This document shows, piece by piece, positions 26,553 to 35,890 of a DNA stretch of 64,000 nucleotides (positions are counted from its first letter, which is position 1; each line of letters begins with the position of its first letter). The notes below the pieces were generated by a model. The model did no database searches. It had not been told where the DNA came from and saw nothing but the letters and a program-made list of their open reading frames with translations. Source of the DNA: Brasilonema angustatum HA4187-MV1 (lineage in GTDB: Bacteria; Cyanobacteriota; Cyanobacteriia; Cyanobacteriales; Nostocaceae); contig JAHHGV010000021.1 in assembly GCA_019359695.1 (NCBI GenBank), positions 78,663-142,662 of the forward strand. Direction: 5' to 3'. Position numbers and translations under genes: made by a program.

Positions 26553-28436
26553 ATGAAATTCTCTTGGAGAGTCCTAGTACTCTGGACATTGCCTGCATTG
26601 GTGATTGGCTTTTTCTTCTGGCAAGGAGCTTTTTCTGGTACTCCGGACATGAGTAAGAATACAGCCACCACCCGCATGACTTATGGTCGCTTTTTAGAAT
26701 ACTTGGACGCTGATCGGGTAAGCAACGTTGATTTATATGAAGGCGGAAGGACGGCGATTGTGGAAGCCGTCGATCCAGAACTCGAAAACCGCGTACAACG
26801 GGTACGGGTGGATTTGCCTTCTAGCTCTCCGGAACTGATTAGCAAGCTAAAAGAAAAAGGAGTTAGTTTTGACGCCCATCCTATGCGGAATGATGGGGCA
26901 ATTTGGGGACTGTTGGGTAATCTGATTTTTCCTATTTTATTGATTACCGGGCTGTTCTTTTTGTTCCGTCGTTCTAGCAACATGCCTGGTGGTCCCGGTC
27001 AAGCTATGAACTTCGGAAAATCAAAAGCTCGCTTCCAGATGGAGGCAAAAACTGGAGTGAAGTTTGACGACGTAGCAGGTATTGAAGAAGCGAAAGAAGA
27101 ACTGCAAGAAGTTGTCACCTTCCTCAAACTACCAGAAAAATTCACTGCTGTAGGTGCACGCATTCCCAAAGGAGTTCTGTTAGTTGGACCTCCAGGAACT
27201 GGTAAAACACTGCTTGCAAAGGCGATCGCTGGTGAAGCAGGCGTACCGTTCTTCAGTATTTCTGGTTCGGAATTTGTAGAAATGTTCGTGGGTGTAGGTG
27301 CATCCCGCGTCCGCGACCTGTTTAAGAAAGCAAAAGATAACGCCCCCTGTATCATCTTTATTGATGAAATCGATGCCGTAGGACGGCAAAGAGGTGCAGG
27401 TATCGGTGGTGGAAACGATGAGCGGGAACAAACTCTCAACCAACTGCTCACCGAAATGGATGGTTTTGAGGGTAACACTGGTATTATTATCATTGCTGCT
27501 ACAAACCGTCCTGACGTTTTAGATGCAGCACTGTTACGTCCCGGACGATTTGACAGACAAGTCACTGTCGATGCACCCGACGTTAAAGGACGTTTGGAAG
27601 TTTTAAAAGTTCACGCTCGTAACAAGAAACTAGACTCCGGCGTTTCTTTAGAAGTCATAGCCCGCCGCACCCCTGGTTTTACAGGTGCAGATTTAGCAAA
27701 CTTGCTCAATGAAGCTGCTATTCTCACAGCCAGACGGCGTAAAGAGGCGATCACCAATTTAGAAATCGATAATGCTGTGGATCGGGTTGTTGCTGGTATG
27801 GAAGGCACACCTCTGGTCGATAGCAAGAGCAAGCGTTTGATAGCTTACCACGAAATTGGACACGCGATCGCAGGTACATTACTCAAAGACCACGATCCAG
27901 TCCAAAAAGTGACCTTAATTCCAAGAGGACAAGCACAAGGATTAACCTGGTTTACTCCTAATGAGGAGCAAGGGTTAATCACTCGCGGTCAACTCAAAGC
28001 CAGAATTACTGGTGCTTTAGGTGGTCGTGCAGCAGAAGACGTGATTTTTGGTTCCGCCGAAGTCACAACTGGTGCTGGAGGTGACTTACAGCAAGTCAGC
28101 GGTATGGCACGGCAAATGGTGACAAGGTTTGGGATGTCTGATTTAGGACCAATATCCTTGGAAAGCCAACAGGGAGAAGTGTTCTTGGGTCGTGATTGGA
28201 TGACTCGTTCGGAATATTCAGAAGCGATCGCGTCTCGTGTTGATGCACAAGTCCGCGTCATTGTCGAAGAATGCTACCAAACAGCAAGGCGGTTTATACT
28301 GGAAAATCGCATCGTAATGGATCGCTTAGTGGACTTGCTGATTGAGAAAGAAACTATTGACGGTGAAGAATTCCGTCAAATTGTCGCTGAGTACACTAGC
28401 GTACCTGAAAAGCCGCAGTATATGCCCAGTATTTAA
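26553..28436 (+). CDS. ftsH: ATP-dependent zinc metalloprotease FtsH
   Basis: 627-residue thylakoid/plasma membrane protease. Two membrane segments (about 7-27 and 119-139), then the AAA+ module with Walker A GPPGTGKT (212-219), Walker B IIFIDEID (267-274) and SRH region, and the zinc site HEIGH at 433-437. Cyanobacteria have four FtsH proteins; the N-terminus [25 protein letters not shown] and total length resemble the group of Synechocystis FtsH2, which removes damaged D1 protein in photosystem II repair, but I cannot settle the paralog by eye. Confidence 0.97.
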   Translation: MKFSWRVLVLWTLPALVIGFFFWQGAFSGTPDMSKNTATTRMTYGRFLEYLDADRVSNVDLYEGGRTAIVEAVDPELENRVQRVRVDLPSSSPELISKLKEKGVSFDAHPMRNDGAIWGLLGNLIFPILLITGLFFLFRRSSNMPGGPGQAMNFGKSKARFQMEAKTGVKFDDVAGIEEAKEELQEVVTFLKLPEKFTAVGARIPKGVLLVGPPGTGKTLLAKAIAGEAGVPFFSISGSEFVEMFVGVGASRVRDLFKKAKDNAPCIIFIDEIDAVGRQRGAGIGGGNDEREQTLNQLLTEMDGFEGNTGIIIIAATNRPDVLDAALLRPGRFDRQVTVDAPDVKGRLEVLKVHARNKKLDSGVSLEVIARRTPGFTGADLANLLNEAAILTARRRKEAITNLEIDNAVDRVVAGMEGTPLVDSKSKRLIAYHEIGHAIAGTLLKDHDPVQKVTLIPRGQAQGLTWFTPNEEQGLITRGQLKARITGALGGRAAEDVIFGSAEVTTGAGGDLQQVSGMARQMVTRFGMSDLGPISLESQQGEVFLGRDWMTRSEYSEAIASRVDAQVRVIVEECYQTARRFILENRIVMDRLVDLLIEKETIDGEEFRQIVAEYTSVPEKPQYMPSI

Positions 28437-28470
28437 TCTGAAGTTTGGTAGGGAATAGCTCTACTGTAGT

Positions 28471-28506
28471 AAATAGGGATGGTTTACACCACCCCTATTT
28501 TGTTTT
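28471..28506 (+). terminator. Rho-independent terminator of ftsH
   Basis: AATAGGGATGGT and ACCACCCCTATT pair (one mismatch) around TTAC, followed by TTGTTTT, 35 bases after the ftsH stop. Confidence 0.8.
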
Positions 28507-28632
28507 AAGAAACCTTTCTGCTGAGCTGAGTTTTTTAACTTTTTGTAGCGCACATTTACAGAATTAAGTAGTGAACTAGCGAGGATCAAAGCAAGAATAG
28601 AAACTCCCTCTCCAAACCCCACAGCTTGAGAT

Positions 28633-29319
28633 TCAACCCCGTTGACCAGTCACAATATATGCCACACGTTGACCGATGTTGGTCGCGTGGTCTGCCATGC
28701 GCTCTAAACAACGAATCGCCAGTACCAAGAGCAGAATCGGCTCAACAACACCTTCGTCGCATCGTTGATGAGCTAGGGTGTGATAAAGCCGTTCATAAGC
28801 ATTATCTACAGCATCATCGAGTCGCTTTATACTGCGCCCGTTGACTTCATCTAAATCTGCCAACGCCACTAAACTCGTTGCTAACATTGCTTGTGCATGC
28901 TGAGACATGACTGCAATCTCTGGTAAACAGGAATGAGGCGGATAGGGAAAAATTTTGATTGCAATTTTAGCCAAATCCTTAGCATAGTCGCCAATGCGTT
29001 CTAGATCACGCACAAGTTGCATAAAGGCACTTAAACAACGCAAATCTTGAGCTGTAGGAGCTTGCTGCGTCATGATTGCCGTACAGTCTAATTCTATTTG
29101 TCTATAAAAGCGATCAATCTTTTTATCTAAAACAGGAAGAGCCTCAGCTGCTGTTAAGTTGCGGGTTAACAAGGCTTGGTGACTTAGACGAAATGATTGT
29201 TCTACCAAAGCCCCCATACGCAACACATCTTGCTCTAAGCGTCTAATCTCACGAGCTAGCTGGGGTCTTTCTGTATTGGGACTATAAAGGGGGACTTTCA
29301 CTCTTGTAGTCTCAAACAT
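28633..29319 (-). CDS. phoU: phosphate signalling protein PhoU
   Basis: 228 residues, all-helical, two PhoU repeats. The metal-binding motifs are readable: RDLERIGDYAKDLAKIA (about residues 110-126) and RCLERMADHATNIGQRV (about 202-218). PhoU couples the Pst transporter to the PhoR/SphS kinase and dampens the phosphate-starvation response. It is the last gene of a minus-strand set with the kinase 10 bases upstream and the response regulator before that, so it is probably an operon sphR-sphS-phoU. Confidence 0.95.
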   Translation of the reverse strand: MFETTRVKVPLYSPNTERPQLAREIRRLEQDVLRMGALVEQSFRLSHQALLTRNLTAAEALPVLDKKIDRFYRQIELDCTAIMTQQAPTAQDLRCLSAFMQLVRDLERIGDYAKDLAKIAIKIFPYPPHSCLPEIAVMSQHAQAMLATSLVALADLDEVNGRSIKRLDDAVDNAYERLYHTLAHQRCDEGVVEPILLLVLAIRCLERMADHATNIGQRVAYIVTGQRG

Positions 29320-29329
29320 GAAGATATTC

Positions 29330-30643
29330 TCAAATATAATCTTGGCTCAAAGAAATTGCCACGACGCCAGGGAGTTCAACTTGTAACCATGCTCCTCCAG
29401 TATGAGGATGATTCATGGCTTTTATGCAACCGCCGTGGGCAAGAACAATTTGTCGGACAATTGCCAAACCCAAACCACTGCCAACAATTGCCGTAGTCGA
29501 ATGACTTTGTGAGTTTGTCACACGAGAGCGTGATTGATCCCCTCGATAAAATCTCTCAAATACATGAGGTAAATCTGCTTGAGAAAAACCCGTACCGGAG
29601 TCAATAATGTTGATTTGTAGTACTGGTTCTTGGTTATTGTGTTCGGAAACGATTTTTGCTTCAATGACAATGGTTGTATTTGGTGAGCTGTATTTGATAC
29701 TATTATCCAGCAGATTGAGAAACACCTGGTAAATGCGAGACTCATCGGCGTTAATCGAGACAGTTCCAGGACCAGAATAAGCGATTTCAATCTGGTGTTG
29801 CTGTGCTAAAGGTGTTAGAGTCTCCCACACAGACAAAATCAGCGATCGCGCTTCCACAGGTTGGCGATGCAGTTCAATGGTAGGGTTTGTTTCTAGTTGA
29901 GTCAAATCTAGCCAACTTTGTACTAAGTGAATCAATCTGTCAACCTCCTGCAAGAGGCGGTTAACCCAACGATCCAAAGGTGGTTTGACGCGGTCTTGTA
30001 ATGTTTCGACAACCAGACGTATTGAGGTGAGTGGAGTTCTCAGTTCGTGTGCTAGGTCAGAAAAAGCACGTTCACGTGCTTTATTTATATCCACCACAGG
30101 CTGATGGTTTTCTATAAAGACTCCTACTTGCCCAAGGGGCAAAGGTAAGCTTGTTGCTTGTAACATAAGAGATTTCACCTCCGACATAGCTGTCACATCT
30201 TCGCAAGAAGGATGAAATACCCACTCTTTGACCTGTGACTTTTGGCGATCGCGCGTTTGTCCAATTAATTGGTCAAGTTCGTAGGATCTTATTAACTCTA
30301 ACAACAAGCGCACTTGTCCAGGTTGCCATCTTTGCAGATACAACATTTTTCGTGCCTGCTCATTACACCAAAGCAGTTGATTTTCTTCGTCAACTTGCAA
30401 ATACCCCACTGGTGCGAACTCTAGCAGGTCTTCGTATGTTTGAAGCAACTGCTGCAATTGTTGGCGTTGCTGGACAAATAACCTAACTCCGTGGCGCAAG
30501 TGAGGAATTAGCAGCGCCACATCAGAAGAATGGGCGGTTAACGGTCGTAATACTTTCTCTAGGTAACGGTTCAGTTGAACCTGTTGCCACACCCAAAAAC
30601 TTACGCCTACCGCTAAACCCAGTAAAAATCCTAGTATGAGCAT
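29330..30643 (-). CDS. sphS: phosphate-sensing histidine kinase SphS (PhoR-like)
   Basis: 437 residues. One N-terminal membrane segment (LILGFLLGLAVGVSFWVW, about residues 2-20), a PAS-like region (about 65-170, EFAPVGYLQVDEENQLLWCN), HisKA with the phospho-acceptor in FSDLAHELRTPLTSIRL (about 197-207), and a full HATPase: NLLDNSIKYS, IDSGTGFS, VFERFYRGDQS and GSGLGLAIVRQIV. The single N-terminal membrane segment and PAS fit cyanobacterial SphS, which controls alkaline phosphatase and Pst genes. It is followed by phoU. Confidence 0.92.
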   Translation of the reverse strand: MLILGFLLGLAVGVSFWVWQQVQLNRYLEKVLRPLTAHSSDVALLIPHLRHGVRLFVQQRQQLQQLLQTYEDLLEFAPVGYLQVDEENQLLWCNEQARKMLYLQRWQPGQVRLLLELIRSYELDQLIGQTRDRQKSQVKEWVFHPSCEDVTAMSEVKSLMLQATSLPLPLGQVGVFIENHQPVVDINKARERAFSDLAHELRTPLTSIRLVVETLQDRVKPPLDRWVNRLLQEVDRLIHLVQSWLDLTQLETNPTIELHRQPVEARSLILSVWETLTPLAQQHQIEIAYSGPGTVSINADESRIYQVFLNLLDNSIKYSSPNTTIVIEAKIVSEHNNQEPVLQINIIDSGTGFSQADLPHVFERFYRGDQSRSRVTNSQSHSTTAIVGSGLGLAIVRQIVLAHGGCIKAMNHPHTGGAWLQVELPGVVAISLSQDYI

Positions 30644-30684
30644 TGCTAGTTGTTAGTTGTTCTCTGACAACTAAAAACTAACAA

Positions 30685-31437
30685 CTATCCAAATCGATAG
30701 CCAAAACCTCGTACAGTCACAACATATTCTGGACGACTGGGGTCGATCTCTAGTTTTTCGCGTAGCCAGCGAATATGCACGTCCACAGTTTTGCTGTCTC
30801 CAACAAAATCTGGTCCCCAAACCTGGTCTAGCAATTGCTCGCGCGACCATACCCTACGGGCGTAGCTCATAAACAATTCCAGCAGCCGGAATTCCTTTGG
30901 TGACAAATTCACCTCTTGAGAGCGAACTAACACCCGACATTCTTGGGGATACAAAGTCACATCTTTATACTGAAGAACTGGTAGCTGAGGCAAACAGCTC
31001 AAGCGTTGGCGACGCAGCAAAGCACGACAACGAGCCACTAACTCCCGCATACTAAAAGGTTTGGTTAAGTAGTCATCTGCTCCCACCTCTAGCCCCAGAA
31101 CACGGTCTGTTTCACTTCCTTTAGCACTTAGCATTAAAATTGGAACTGGGTTTCCTTGAAATCGGATCAAGCGGCAGATGTCTAATCCGTTAATGTGAGG
31201 CAGCATCAAATCAAGAATCACCAGGTCAAAGGAAAGCTCTGGTGAATTGAGTTCATAACTTTTCAGGTATTCTACAGCCACCCGCCCATCAGTGGCACTT
31301 ACCACTCCATAACCTTCCTCTTCCAAAGCTAGAACAAGCATTTCCCGGATAAGTTCTTCATCTTCTACTACCAGAATGCGGCTTCTTTGTCCGATTTCTG
31401 CTGTGTGGGGATACTTGGTCGATTCGCTGGTATACAT
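30685..31437 (-). CDS. sphR: response regulator SphR (PhoB-like)
   Basis: 250 residues from MYTSESTKYPHTAE; an ATG at 31473 would add 12 residues. OmpR/PhoB class: receiver domain with the acidic pair VVEDEEL, phospho-acceptor Asp in FDLVILDLMLP and Lys in LTKPFSMREL; C-terminal winged helix from about residue 155 with VNLSPKEFRLLELFM and VDVHIRWLREKLE. Partner of the kinase encoded 41 bases downstream. Phosphorylated SphR binds Pho boxes; none was identified upstream. Confidence 0.92.
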   Translation of the reverse strand: MYTSESTKYPHTAEIGQRSRILVVEDEELIREMLVLALEEEGYGVVSATDGRVAVEYLKSYELNSPELSFDLVILDLMLPHINGLDICRLIRFQGNPVPILMLSAKGSETDRVLGLEVGADDYLTKPFSMRELVARCRALLRRQRLSCLPQLPVLQYKDVTLYPQECRVLVRSQEVNLSPKEFRLLELFMSYARRVWSREQLLDQVWGPDFVGDSKTVDVHIRWLREKLEIDPSRPEYVVTVRGFGYRFG

Positions 31438-31802
31438 TGATATCACAAAATTATTTAGGTGTGATGGTATCAATATTTTTTATTTCAGTTCAGCGTTTAT
31501 ACGCTGATTTTAAAATATTTAACTTTACAATTTACGAAGTACGTAACAGAACTGATAGTATTATAAACCAATGCAATACAAAGCCAGTCATTGTTTTTTT
31601 ACAAATTTGCTTTTTGATCCTTAAAGTTAGGAAAAATAGCTAAACCTGAGTCACAAAGCTAAAGTTTTACTATACAGCAATTAACTTGATAGTTAAAAAT
31701 ATAATTTGAGTAAGCCTGCAAACGCGAGTCCGTGTCGCAGGCATAAGCTTAAGGCTGTATTTCTCCTCTTACCCAGGTTTCGAGGATCAGACTTAAACCA
31801 AA
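31438..31802. other. intergenic region
   Basis: No gene seen. GCCTGC (31714-31719) and GCAGGC (31737-31742) form an inverted repeat that may end transcription of the metal-binding protein gene from the right. Confidence 0.45.
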
Positions 31803-32822
31803 TCACTTTGCTTGAAAAGGCGTGTATTTGCCTCCCAGTCCTTCCACAATCGTTTTTGTATTGGAAATTAACGTTTTTTGATACGTGTCACCCTGACTGC
31901 CTTTCTCGCCTAATCCATCAGCAAAGAGTTCTTGTTGTGCAACTTTCACGTTTGCTTCTTTCGCCACTGTTGAAATCAACTTAGGATTGATGCTTAACTC
32001 AGCAAAAATTGTAGACACTTTGCTGTCTTTAATTTTTTTCACCAATTCTTTGACCCTAGCCGCTGTGGGTTTCTCTTCTGTAGAGATACCTTCTAAAGCT
32101 CCTTCAACAGGGATATTATACGCCTTGGAGTAATATCCCAAAGCATCATGAGTTGTCACCAGCTTGCGGGATTGCTGGGGAATAGTCGCAACCTCTGATT
32201 TGATCCAAGTATCGATTTGTCCTAATTGGGTAGTGATTGCTTGGGCATTTTTGGAGTAAAGTGAAGCATTTTCCGGAGCAACCTTGGCGAAACTTTCTTG
32301 AATAGTTTTCACCATAGCAATCCCATTTTGAGCATTGTGCCAAACGTGAGGATCAACAACCGTCTTACCATCTTCCTCAAATTTCTGGGGAGTGGGAACA
32401 GCTATTTCATCAACCGCAACTTTGGGAGCTTTATTAGAGGTAGATTGAATCAACTTGATCAGACTCGGTTCAAAGTTGTAACCGCCGTATAAAATTAGCT
32501 TGCCATCTTCAATTGCCTTACGGTCTTCTGGGGTTGGTTGGTAAACGTGGGGATCTGTTCCTGGCTTAATCAAGCAAGTCAAATTAATCGTACTCGCTGC
32601 AACTTGCTGAGCCATGTCACACAAAACTGTATTGGTTGCTACAACTTTTAGACCTTTACCTGCGGTCGTAGTAGAAGAAACTTGCGTAGAACTGGCATCT
32701 GGTGCTGTTGGGCTGGTTTGATTGTTTTGACTGGTGGATGGAGAGGAACTGCAACTTGCTAACAATCCCATACTTAAGGCAAGGACTGCTGATTTCCAGG
32801 ATTGACGCTGCGGAATATACAT
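31803..32822 (-). CDS. metal ABC transporter substrate-binding lipoprotein (Mn/Zn type)
   Basis: 339 residues, cluster A-I periplasmic metal binder. Signal peptide with lipobox LLASC (about residues 20-24), a Ser/Thr/Gln-rich linker, then TroA-type fold. Four metal ligands can be placed: His in TDPHVYQPTPED, His in VDPHVWHN, Glu in IFAELSIN and Asp in FADGLGE. There is no His-rich loop of the ZnuA kind, which favours manganese (MntC-like), but the Fur/Zur-like site in the shared promoter favours zinc or a Fur-family response. It is divergent from its ATPase and permease, an unusual layout. Confidence 0.88.
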   Translation of the reverse strand: MYIPQRQSWKSAVLALSMGLLASCSSSPSTSQNNQTSPTAPDASSTQVSSTTTAGKGLKVVATNTVLCDMAQQVAASTINLTCLIKPGTDPHVYQPTPEDRKAIEDGKLILYGGYNFEPSLIKLIQSTSNKAPKVAVDEIAVPTPQKFEEDGKTVVDPHVWHNAQNGIAMVKTIQESFAKVAPENASLYSKNAQAITTQLGQIDTWIKSEVATIPQQSRKLVTTHDALGYYSKAYNIPVEGALEGISTEEKPTAARVKELVKKIKDSKVSTIFAELSINPKLISTVAKEANVKVAQQELFADGLGEKGSQGDTYQKTLISNTKTIVEGLGGKYTPFQAK

Positions 32823-32844
32823 GATTTTTTTATTTGCTCTAGAA

Positions 32845-32880
32845 TTTGATAATGAAATCTAGTTTAAAATGATTATCGTT
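32845..32880. promoter_or_regulatory. putative Fur-family (Zur-like) operator
   Basis: The 75-bp divergent promoter between binding protein and ATPase contains TTTGATAATGAAAT (32845-32858) and AAAATGATTATCGTT (32866-32880). The second shares the 11-mer AATGATTATCG with 63977-63987. GATAAT/ATTATC halves are typical of cyanobacterial Zur/Fur boxes. Confidence 0.5.
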
Positions 32881-32897
32881 CTATTTAAAAATTTTAT

Positions 32898-33644
32898 ATG
32901 TTAGAGGTTCAGCGCCTAGCTGTTAATTATCGAGGTGTCAGTGGTTTAGAGCCTGTGAGCTTTCAAATTAGCAATAGCCAAGTCGTGGGGATTATTGGTC
33001 CCAATGGTGCAGGGAAAAGCACGATGATGAAAGCAATGCTGGGCTTAGTTCCAAAAGTCAGTGGAAGTGTGCAGTATTGTCAGAGTCCACTGCATCAACA
33101 GCTACAAAAAGTAGCGTATGTACCGCAGCGATCGCAAATAGACTGGGACTATCCCATCACCGTCTGGAATGTAGTCATGATGGCACGTACACGGCAGATT
33201 GGCTGGTTTCGCAGTCCAGGGAAAGCAGCAAGAGAAATTGTCACATCAGCATTAGATCAAGTCGAAATGCTTGCGCTCAAACACCGTCGTATTGGTGAGC
33301 TATCCGGTGGACAGCAACAGCGAGTATTCTTAGCGCGTGCTTTGGCGCAACAAGCAGAAATTCTGCTGTTTGATGAGCCATTTACGGGAGTGGATAAGAA
33401 GACTGAAGCGATTATTTTTGATGTGTTTTCAGAGTTGCGATCGCTTGGCAAAATTTTACTGGTGAGTAGCCATGAATGGGGACAGGCATTGCACCGATTA
33501 GACCGATTACTCTTATTGAATAAATGCTTGATTGCTGATGGTTCACCACAACAGGTGATGACTCCAGAGAATTTGCATCGAGCGTATGGCACAAGCTTGC
33601 AGAATCCCTTATATCAAGATTGGGATTCATCGTTGTTTTGTTGA
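32898..33644 (+). CDS. metal ABC transporter ATP-binding protein
   Basis: 248 residues, complete ABC ATPase: Walker A GPNGAGKST (about 35-43), Q-loop VPQRSQIDW, signature LSGGQQQRVFLARAL, Walker B EILLFDEPFTGVD, switch His in SSHEWG. The VPQRSQIDWDYPITV stretch is typical of Mn/Zn/Fe chelate importers (MntA/ZnuC group). The permease follows after 67 bases; the binding protein is divergent upstream. Confidence 0.92.
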   Translation: MLEVQRLAVNYRGVSGLEPVSFQISNSQVVGIIGPNGAGKSTMMKAMLGLVPKVSGSVQYCQSPLHQQLQKVAYVPQRSQIDWDYPITVWNVVMMARTRQIGWFRSPGKAAREIVTSALDQVEMLALKHRRIGELSGGQQQRVFLARALAQQAEILLFDEPFTGVDKKTEAIIFDVFSELRSLGKILLVSSHEWGQALHRLDRLLLLNKCLIADGSPQQVMTPENLHRAYGTSLQNPLYQDWDSSLFC

Positions 33645-33711
33645 TTGGTCAAAAGTTGACCCTCAAATCCCAATAATATAACGACTAATAACTAATAACT
33701 TTTTACTCTCC

Positions 33712-34590
33712 ATGTTGAGCTTGCTGCTGGAACCCCTAAGTTATGAATTTATGCGGAATGCGCTGGTGATTGGCATTCTGGTTGGTATTCTCTGTCCTGT
33801 TGTTGGTAGTTATTTAATTGTCCAACGCATGGCATTACTAGGAGATGTGATTGCTCACTGTGTACTGCCTGGACTTTCAATTTCCTTTTTCTTGGGAATT
33901 GATATTTTGATTGGGGCTTTTGTATCTGGGATTACGAGTACATTTCTAATTGCCTGGATTCGCTCGCAATCTCGGGTGAAAGTGGATGCAGCAATGGCAC
34001 TGACATTTTCCAGCTTCTTTGCGTTAGGAGTGACACTAATTACAGTTTTGAAAAATAAGATAGATCTAGATAGTTTTTTATTTGGAGATATTCTTGGCGT
34101 TACCTCTAGTGATATTTACCGGACACTCATTATTACGTTGCTCATTCTGAGTGCAACTAAGCTGTTTTACAAAGAATTGTTATTTTATACTTTCGACCGT
34201 ACAGGTGCACAGGCAACTGGTTTACCCGTTAATGCTATTCACTTCGGCTTTATGGCGGCAACGACCCTGACGATTATTGCTAGTATGCAAGCAGTCGGTG
34301 TTATCCTGGTAATTTCGCTGCTAGTAGGACCTGCCCTCACGGCTTATCTTTTAGTCAAAGAACTGCATCAGATGATGGCAACAGGAGCATTGATTGGTGC
34401 GATCGCCAGCATAACGGGGGTCTACATTAGCTATTACCGCAATATACCCTCTGGGCCTGCGATTGTGCTGGTTTCATCCATGCTGTTTTTGCTGGCGCTC
34501 TTTTTTAGCCCATCTGGTGGTATCCTCACCCGACCGGATTTAGCAGCTCATTCACTGAGCATTTTTAACAGGTTCAGGCGAGGTAGATGA
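33712..34590 (+). CDS. metal ABC transporter permease
   Basis: 292 residues, hydrophobic, about eight or nine membrane segments of the ABC-3 (ZnuB/MntB) family. The start MLSLLLEPLSYEFMRNALVIGILVG and the loops RMALLGDVIAHCVLPG and DILGVT are characteristic, as is the last SPSGGILTRPDLAAH. Forms the membrane channel for the ATPase just upstream. Whether Mn or Zn is carried cannot be decided from this protein. Confidence 0.92.
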   Translation: MLSLLLEPLSYEFMRNALVIGILVGILCPVVGSYLIVQRMALLGDVIAHCVLPGLSISFFLGIDILIGAFVSGITSTFLIAWIRSQSRVKVDAAMALTFSSFFALGVTLITVLKNKIDLDSFLFGDILGVTSSDIYRTLIITLLILSATKLFYKELLFYTFDRTGAQATGLPVNAIHFGFMAATTLTIIASMQAVGVILVISLLVGPALTAYLLVKELHQMMATGALIGAIASITGVYISYYRNIPSGPAIVLVSSMLFLLALFFSPSGGILTRPDLAAHSLSIFNRFRRGR

Positions 34591-34712
34591 CCAAAGCTAA
34601 GGGTGTAGGGTGTGAGGGTGTAGGGGGGAAGAGGGAATTGTATTTTTGTGCAACGCCAGATCCGTTACCCAACTCTGATACTGATAACTGGTAACTGATA
34701 ACTGTTAAGGTC

Positions 34713-35078
34713 TTATTGCGGAAGAGTTAGCTTACCACTTTGCAACATTTGAAGCGCCGAAGCACGACAACCAGGGCAATCACAACCCAATTGGGCACTC
34801 GCTACATTCCCAACTGTTTCGCTACTGGGATCAAGGGAAAACACGCGAGGATTTACTTGCAAAGTATGAGTTTGTGTGGTTTGTGTCGTCCGACTGTTTG
34901 TTGGCAAAGCGACAGTACCAGCCACTTGAGGGTTAGATTGAGTGTTGTGTTGGTACTGTGGTGTGTTAGTGGTTTTTGGTACAGAAGGTAAATCTTCTGC
35001 GACAGCAGCATGACTTATCAAAACTAAGCTGGATAAAACATAAGAGCCGCCAAGCAGTGCCAGCATTATTTTATTCAT
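34713..35078 (-). CDS. small secreted protein with C-terminal CxCxxC motif
   Basis: About 121 residues from MNKIMLALLGGSYVL; an ATG at 35123 would add 15 residues. Signal peptide (cleavage near HAAVAE), a long Thr/Gln/Asn-rich disordered middle, and a C-terminal motif LGCDCPGCRASALQML. The divergent neighbour ends in the same motif (YGCNCGSCMNLARQAL). Three closely spaced cysteines in an exported protein suggest metal binding or redox. Its place next to a metal importer is suggestive but not proof. No family name known to me. Confidence 0.72.
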   Translation of the reverse strand: MNKIMLALLGGSYVLSSLVLISHAAVAEDLPSVPKTTNTPQYQHNTQSNPQVAGTVALPTNSRTTQTTQTHTLQVNPRVFSLDPSSETVGNVASAQLGCDCPGCRASALQMLQSGKLTLPQ

Positions 35079-35198
35079 CACGGAAATCTCACTTTGAGGC
35101 GTACTAAGGTTGGAGTTTAGCATTATTCACAGATACATCTTAGTACTGAGCGCAAAAAGTTTCGTTATACTAGCTACATTGAATTAAAATTATGCACC

Positions 35199-35507
35199 AT
35201 GAATACTAAAGTTTTAACACTACTCGGCTGCTCTGGCTCTCTTGCTGCAGTACTTATTGCTGCTCACCCAGCTCAAGCTATTCCAAAGAAAATTCAAGAT
35301 GAAATAGCACCCCGTTCAGGTGTGACTAGCACCAGCACCTCCTCACAGCAGGAATTCCCTCAAACATCCAATATCTCTGAAGCTATAGTTAAACAGTATG
35401 CCCAGGCGAAGTATGGCTGCAACTGTGGTAGTTGCATGAACTTGGCGCGTCAGGCACTCCAGCAAAGCTCTTCATCTCCCACCAATACAATCATGCCAGG
35501 ATTTTGA
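35199..35507 (+). CDS. small secreted protein with C-terminal CxCxxC motif
   Basis: 102 residues, signal peptide MNTKVLTLLGCSGSLAAVL with cleavage near AQAIP, then a Ser/Thr-rich linker and YGCNCGSCMNLARQALQQ at about residues 70-88. It shares the G-C-(D/N)-C-x-x-C plus ALQ-type helix with the divergent protein 120 bases away; the rest of the two sequences is unlike. Both start from the same 120-bp intergenic promoter, so they are probably co-regulated. Confidence 0.75.
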   Translation: MNTKVLTLLGCSGSLAAVLIAAHPAQAIPKKIQDEIAPRSGVTSTSTSSQQEFPQTSNISEAIVKQYAQAKYGCNCGSCMNLARQALQQSSSSPTNTIMPGF

Positions 35508-35569
35508 ATTCTCCATTTTGCCAACTAAAGGTGAGAAATTAAGCTTTATAGAAAAAATAAGGTAGTCTC

Positions 35570-35725
35570 CTAAACCTTGTCCTGGGATGGGGGGGTTGGA
35601 TCAAATTTATCAACCTCAACTTTAGTGATGGTTTTTGACGATAAGACGATAACAAGTACCACTAAAATTCCAAATGTATTTAAAGAAAAGTTTGTACTTA
35701 AGGTTTCAGTTAACTGTTCTAACAT
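35570..35725 (-). CDS. 51-residue putative single-pass membrane protein
   Basis: Reads MLEQLTETLSTNFSLNTFG, then a hydrophobic ILVVLVIVLSS (about residues 20-30) and a charged tail ending PPSQDKV. AGGAG lies 7 bases before the ATG, better than for the overlapping plus-strand frame, which starts with TTG. It is downstream of the next gene on the same strand by 165 bases. Family not recognised; the good ribosome-binding site and clean topology argue that it is real. Confidence 0.5.
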   Translation of the reverse strand: MLEQLTETLSTNFSLNTFGILVVLVIVLSSKTITKVEVDKFDPTPPSQDKV

Positions 35726-35890
35726 CACTGTTTCTCCTGCAGTTGCAAGCCCAAACTATAATTTAGTGAATCAAAAAATTTTTTGAAGAAGGCAGAAGGC
35801 GGAATTTAGAACTTAAAAAATTCTTGATAGCCCTCTGCTATTGATTACCGAAAAATCTCACTCATTGACAAATTATGTCACGATTTTGAT

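Noticed and set aside
35577..35786. 69-codon plus-strand frame starting with TTG
   Set aside because: Weak start and no ribosome-binding site; the antisense 51-residue frame has better support.
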